Virus record (IMG/VR): IMGVR_UViG_3300029787_000185
Coordinates: 1-33,401 of that record
From: a virus
Length of the DNA: 33,401 bases
Direction: 5' to 3' (one strand)
Position 1 is the first letter of the stretch. The number at the start of each line of letters is the position of its first letter. The notes beneath the pieces are model-generated. The model was given only the letters and a program-made list of their open reading frames with translations. It searched no databases and was not told where the DNA came from. Of this stretch, positions 31,366 to 33,401 are shown piece by piece. The translations under genes and the position numbers were made by a program.

Positions 31366-32565
31366 ATGAATATAATACAACTAGAAGATAATTTAAAAAG
31401 CTTACCAGATAGTAATTTACAAAATGAAATGACTAATCCTACTGGTATGTTTCCGCAGTATTTAGTTATGTCTGAAATACAACGAAGAGAAGAAATGCGT
31501 AAAGACTATGAAGGTCGTATGGCAGCTAATGAAAAAACCCCACCACTTCCATCAATGCGTGAGCAGATGATGGCAGGTATAACTCAACCACAACCCCCTG
31601 TGCAGGACAGCGGCATAGCAGGACTACTACCAGCTCAACCACAAGGAGCACCAATACCACCAGCTATGTCCGCTGGTCCTGATGTTATGCCTATGTATGG
31701 TGGTGGAGTTGTTGGTATGAATGTTGGCATGGAAGTACCTAATATTTACGATAAAGAATATGAAGATTATTTAAAAAAACTAGCATTATTAGAAGAAAAA
31801 GAAGAATCTCTTTATGAACAATTAATGGCAGAACAACCTGAAAGAATAGAAGAAGAAAGAAAGTTTGGACAAGGTATGGCTCTTTTAAGAGCAGGTATTG
31901 CTGTAGGTACATCAGCTACACCAAAAGATTTAGGAAAAAATTTAGAAGCAACTATAAATAGTTTAGATGCAACTAATAAATCTATATCTGCAAAAAAAGA
32001 TAAATTAACAGAATTAGAACTTAAAAAATCTTCTCTTGATGTTAAACGATTAGGAGACACATTAGATAAACGAACAAATATATTAAGTAAAAAAGATACA
32101 GCTGAAAGCATGAAAGATATGTATAAATCTACTGCGGTAAAAACTGCAGAATATTTACAAAGTTCAGAAGGTCAAGATTTAAAATTAAATAATCCTACTT
32201 TATATCAATCTGTTATGGATAGTTTAAATAAATCTTCTGCTGGAAGTGATTGGTTTACAAGAGCAAAAGCAAATCAAGGTCTTAAAATATTAGATGAATA
32301 CCAAGGTCCCAATATGAGTGTTTTGTTAGATAATGAAATAAGAAAATTGTATGACGACCCTGATATGGTAATAGATTCTAAAATAAGAGAAAAATATTTA
32401 AACGACAAAGTACAAAAAGAAATTGAAAGTCAAATAAGTATTCTTATAAATGCAATTCCAGAGCTTAGTAGCATGGTAGCTCCTACAGAACTACAATATT
32501 CTGGAGGAGTGGTCGGTAAATCAGTACAAGATTTTAATGACATAGTTAAAATATTAAATGGCTAA
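31366..32565 (+). CDS. Putative internal virion protein, helical
   Basis: The 399-residue protein begins 'LEDNLKSLPDSNLQNEMTNP' then 'MFPQYLVMSEIQRREEMRKD', a pattern common in large marine podovirus virion proteins. It has a Pro-rich linker (about 60-105), a helical region with a hydrophobic 'GMALLRAGIAVGTSA' segment (166-180), and more helices toward the end ('IESQISILINAIPELSSMV'). No enzyme domain is visible. By location it may be one of the proteins injected with the DNA. The ribosome site (AAAGGG) is modest. Confidence 0.6.
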   Translation: MNIIQLEDNLKSLPDSNLQNEMTNPTGMFPQYLVMSEIQRREEMRKDYEGRMAANEKTPPLPSMREQMMAGITQPQPPVQDSGIAGLLPAQPQGAPIPPAMSAGPDVMPMYGGGVVGMNVGMEVPNIYDKEYEDYLKKLALLEEKEESLYEQLMAEQPERIEEERKFGQGMALLRAGIAVGTSATPKDLGKNLEATINSLDATNKSISAKKDKLTELELKKSSLDVKRLGDTLDKRTNILSKKDTAESMKDMYKSTAVKTAEYLQSSEGQDLKLNNPTLYQSVMDSLNKSSAGSDWFTRAKANQGLKILDEYQGPNMSVLLDNEIRKLYDDPDMVIDSKIREKYLNDKVQKEIESQISILINAIPELSSMVAPTELQYSGGVVGKSVQDFNDIVKILNG

Positions 32566-33401
32566 GTTAGTTACGACAAGCAATGGAACAGTATATGAGT
32601 TGCCTGATGAAGCAACAGATGAAGATGTTCAAGCATTTTTAGAAAGACATAATAAACTTATGTCAAATCCCGAAGAGTTCTCTTCACAAACCCCAAATGA
32701 AAAAAAACCTATATTAGATATTTTTAAACAACAAAGCGAAAATGTTTTTAAAGAATATAAAAAAGATTTACCTTTTTCTAAAGAAGATACAGTTATTCAA
32801 GAAAATGAAGATTTATCTATGACTGAAAAAATACTTACTGTAAATCCATTTAATATGTATAGAGAACCACAAAAGTATTTTGCATTTGAAGCTGCAAAAC
32901 TTGGATTAGATATAGGAAAAGGTGTTCAAAGAAAAGGAACAGAAGAATCTTTAGCACCTAAATATGAAGGTGAAGGTGCTTGGTTAGCTTCAGAAACTTC
33001 AGGAGATTTTAAAAGAAGTAATATTAAAAATCTTGTACAGCAAAGTTTAAGTGAATTAAATGCAAGGGGCATTGAAAAACAAAAAGTAAGAGACGAAGAA
33101 ACATTTAGAGAAATAAATGAAGATTATGTAGCATTATCTAATAAACCAAATAAAACTGATGAAGATATAGAAAGATTAAATTTACTTAATGATTTAATAT
33201 TTGGAAAAAAATTATCAGATAAAGAACAAAAAATTGCAGAAGAAGAATATTTAAATACTATACCAACAAATATAAAAGAATTTTTTACATCATCTAAAGA
33301 TTATGGAAGTTTATTGCCTAGAGGTACTAGAGCATATGATGAAGATAATCCAATTACTACTCCAGATGATTTAATAGTAGATGCATATAGCCAACAAAAA
33401 A
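32558..33401 (+). CDS. Large virion protein, 3'-truncated by the window edge
   Basis: An ATG at 32558 opens a frame that stays open to the end of the window (281 codons, no stop). It overlaps the previous gene's stop by 8 bases. The N-terminal 'KLVTTSNGTVYELPDEATDE' followed by 'DVQAFLERHNK' is a small domain I know from the start of large internal virion or tail proteins. After it comes a long charged, helical, Lys/Glu-rich part with 'LSMTEKILTVNPFNMYREPQ'. The rest of the gene, which could carry an enzymatic domain such as a transglycosylase, is outside the window. Confidence 0.65.
   Translation, partial: MAKLVTTSNGTVYELPDEATDEDVQAFLERHNKLMSNPEEFSSQTPNEKKPILDIFKQQSENVFKEYKKDLPFSKEDTVIQENEDLSMTEKILTVNPFNMYREPQKYFAFEAAKLGLDIGKGVQRKGTEESLAPKYEGEGAWLASETSGDFKRSNIKNLVQQSLSELNARGIEKQKVRDEETFREINEDYVALSNKPNKTDEDIERLNLLNDLIFGKKLSDKEQKIAEEEYLNTIPTNIKEFFTSSKDYGSLLPRGTRAYDEDNPITTPDDLIVDAYSQQK

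Noticed and set aside
1-33401. Tail tape-measure, integrase, repressor-integrase module, tRNA genes
   Set aside because: None seen on reading both strands. The absence of an integrase does not settle lifestyle, because the window covers only part of the genome.

Overview
The window is a 33.4-kb piece of a tailed double-stranded DNA phage (Caudoviricetes). Every supportable gene is on the + strand, genes are packed end to end with many TAATG, ATGA and GTGA overlaps, and the base composition is AT-rich throughout. Several small proteins and the tail-fibre types are ones I know from marine metagenomic phages. Head-to-tail adaptors and a nozzle-like protein are present, but no tape-measure, sheath or tube gene is seen, so a short-tailed (podovirus-like) particle is the likeliest form. 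A lipoprotein of the outer-membrane CsgG family and several Sec-type signal peptides point to a Gram-negative, probably marine, host; I cannot name it. Both edges cut genes (small terminase on the left, a virion protein on the right). No integrase or replication genes are visible, so lifestyle cannot be judged.

Layout. 1-1073: end of the small terminase gene, then a non-coding stretch with a stem-loop, a G-quadruplex motif on the - strand, a terminator and a promoter; then a LexA-type DNA-binding regulator and three consecutive inverted repeats leading to the large terminase start. 1074-8803: packaging and head genes (large terminase, portal, GroES-like co-chaperonin, scaffold-like protein, candidate decoration protein, major capsid protein), closed by a strong terminator. 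8888-13691: further structural proteins, a cluster of small Lys/Arg-rich proteins, an XhlA-like membrane protein, head-tail adaptors and a zinc-ribbon protein. 13691-17689: tail-fibre region, including a fibre with 25 repeats of 17 residues and a C-terminal S74 self-cleaving chaperone domain. 17692-19477: auxiliary genes (2OG-Fe(II) oxygenase, staphylococcal-nuclease homologue, small membrane proteins).

19458-24230 is the remarkable part. Five genes encode CsgF, CsgG (the curli secretion channel), a secreted curlin-like protein, a periplasmic FecR-domain protein and a membrane CHASE2-adenylate cyclase. Together they look like a phage-borne cell-surface secretion and cAMP-signalling cassette. 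It lies directly upstream of the holin and endolysin (24238-25162), so it is probably expressed late. For three of the five genes, the signal peptide is encoded inside the 3' end of the gene before it, each time in the +1 frame. 25165-33401: tail nozzle, small tail proteins, candidate internal or ejected virion proteins, a GNAT-like protein and the start of a further virion protein.

Working model (inference): late transcription makes the particle and lysis proteins and also remodels the infected cell's envelope and second-messenger state through the curli/FecR/cyclase cassette. The purpose could be superinfection exclusion, surface attachment or help with outer-membrane breakage. The sequence alone does not choose between these.
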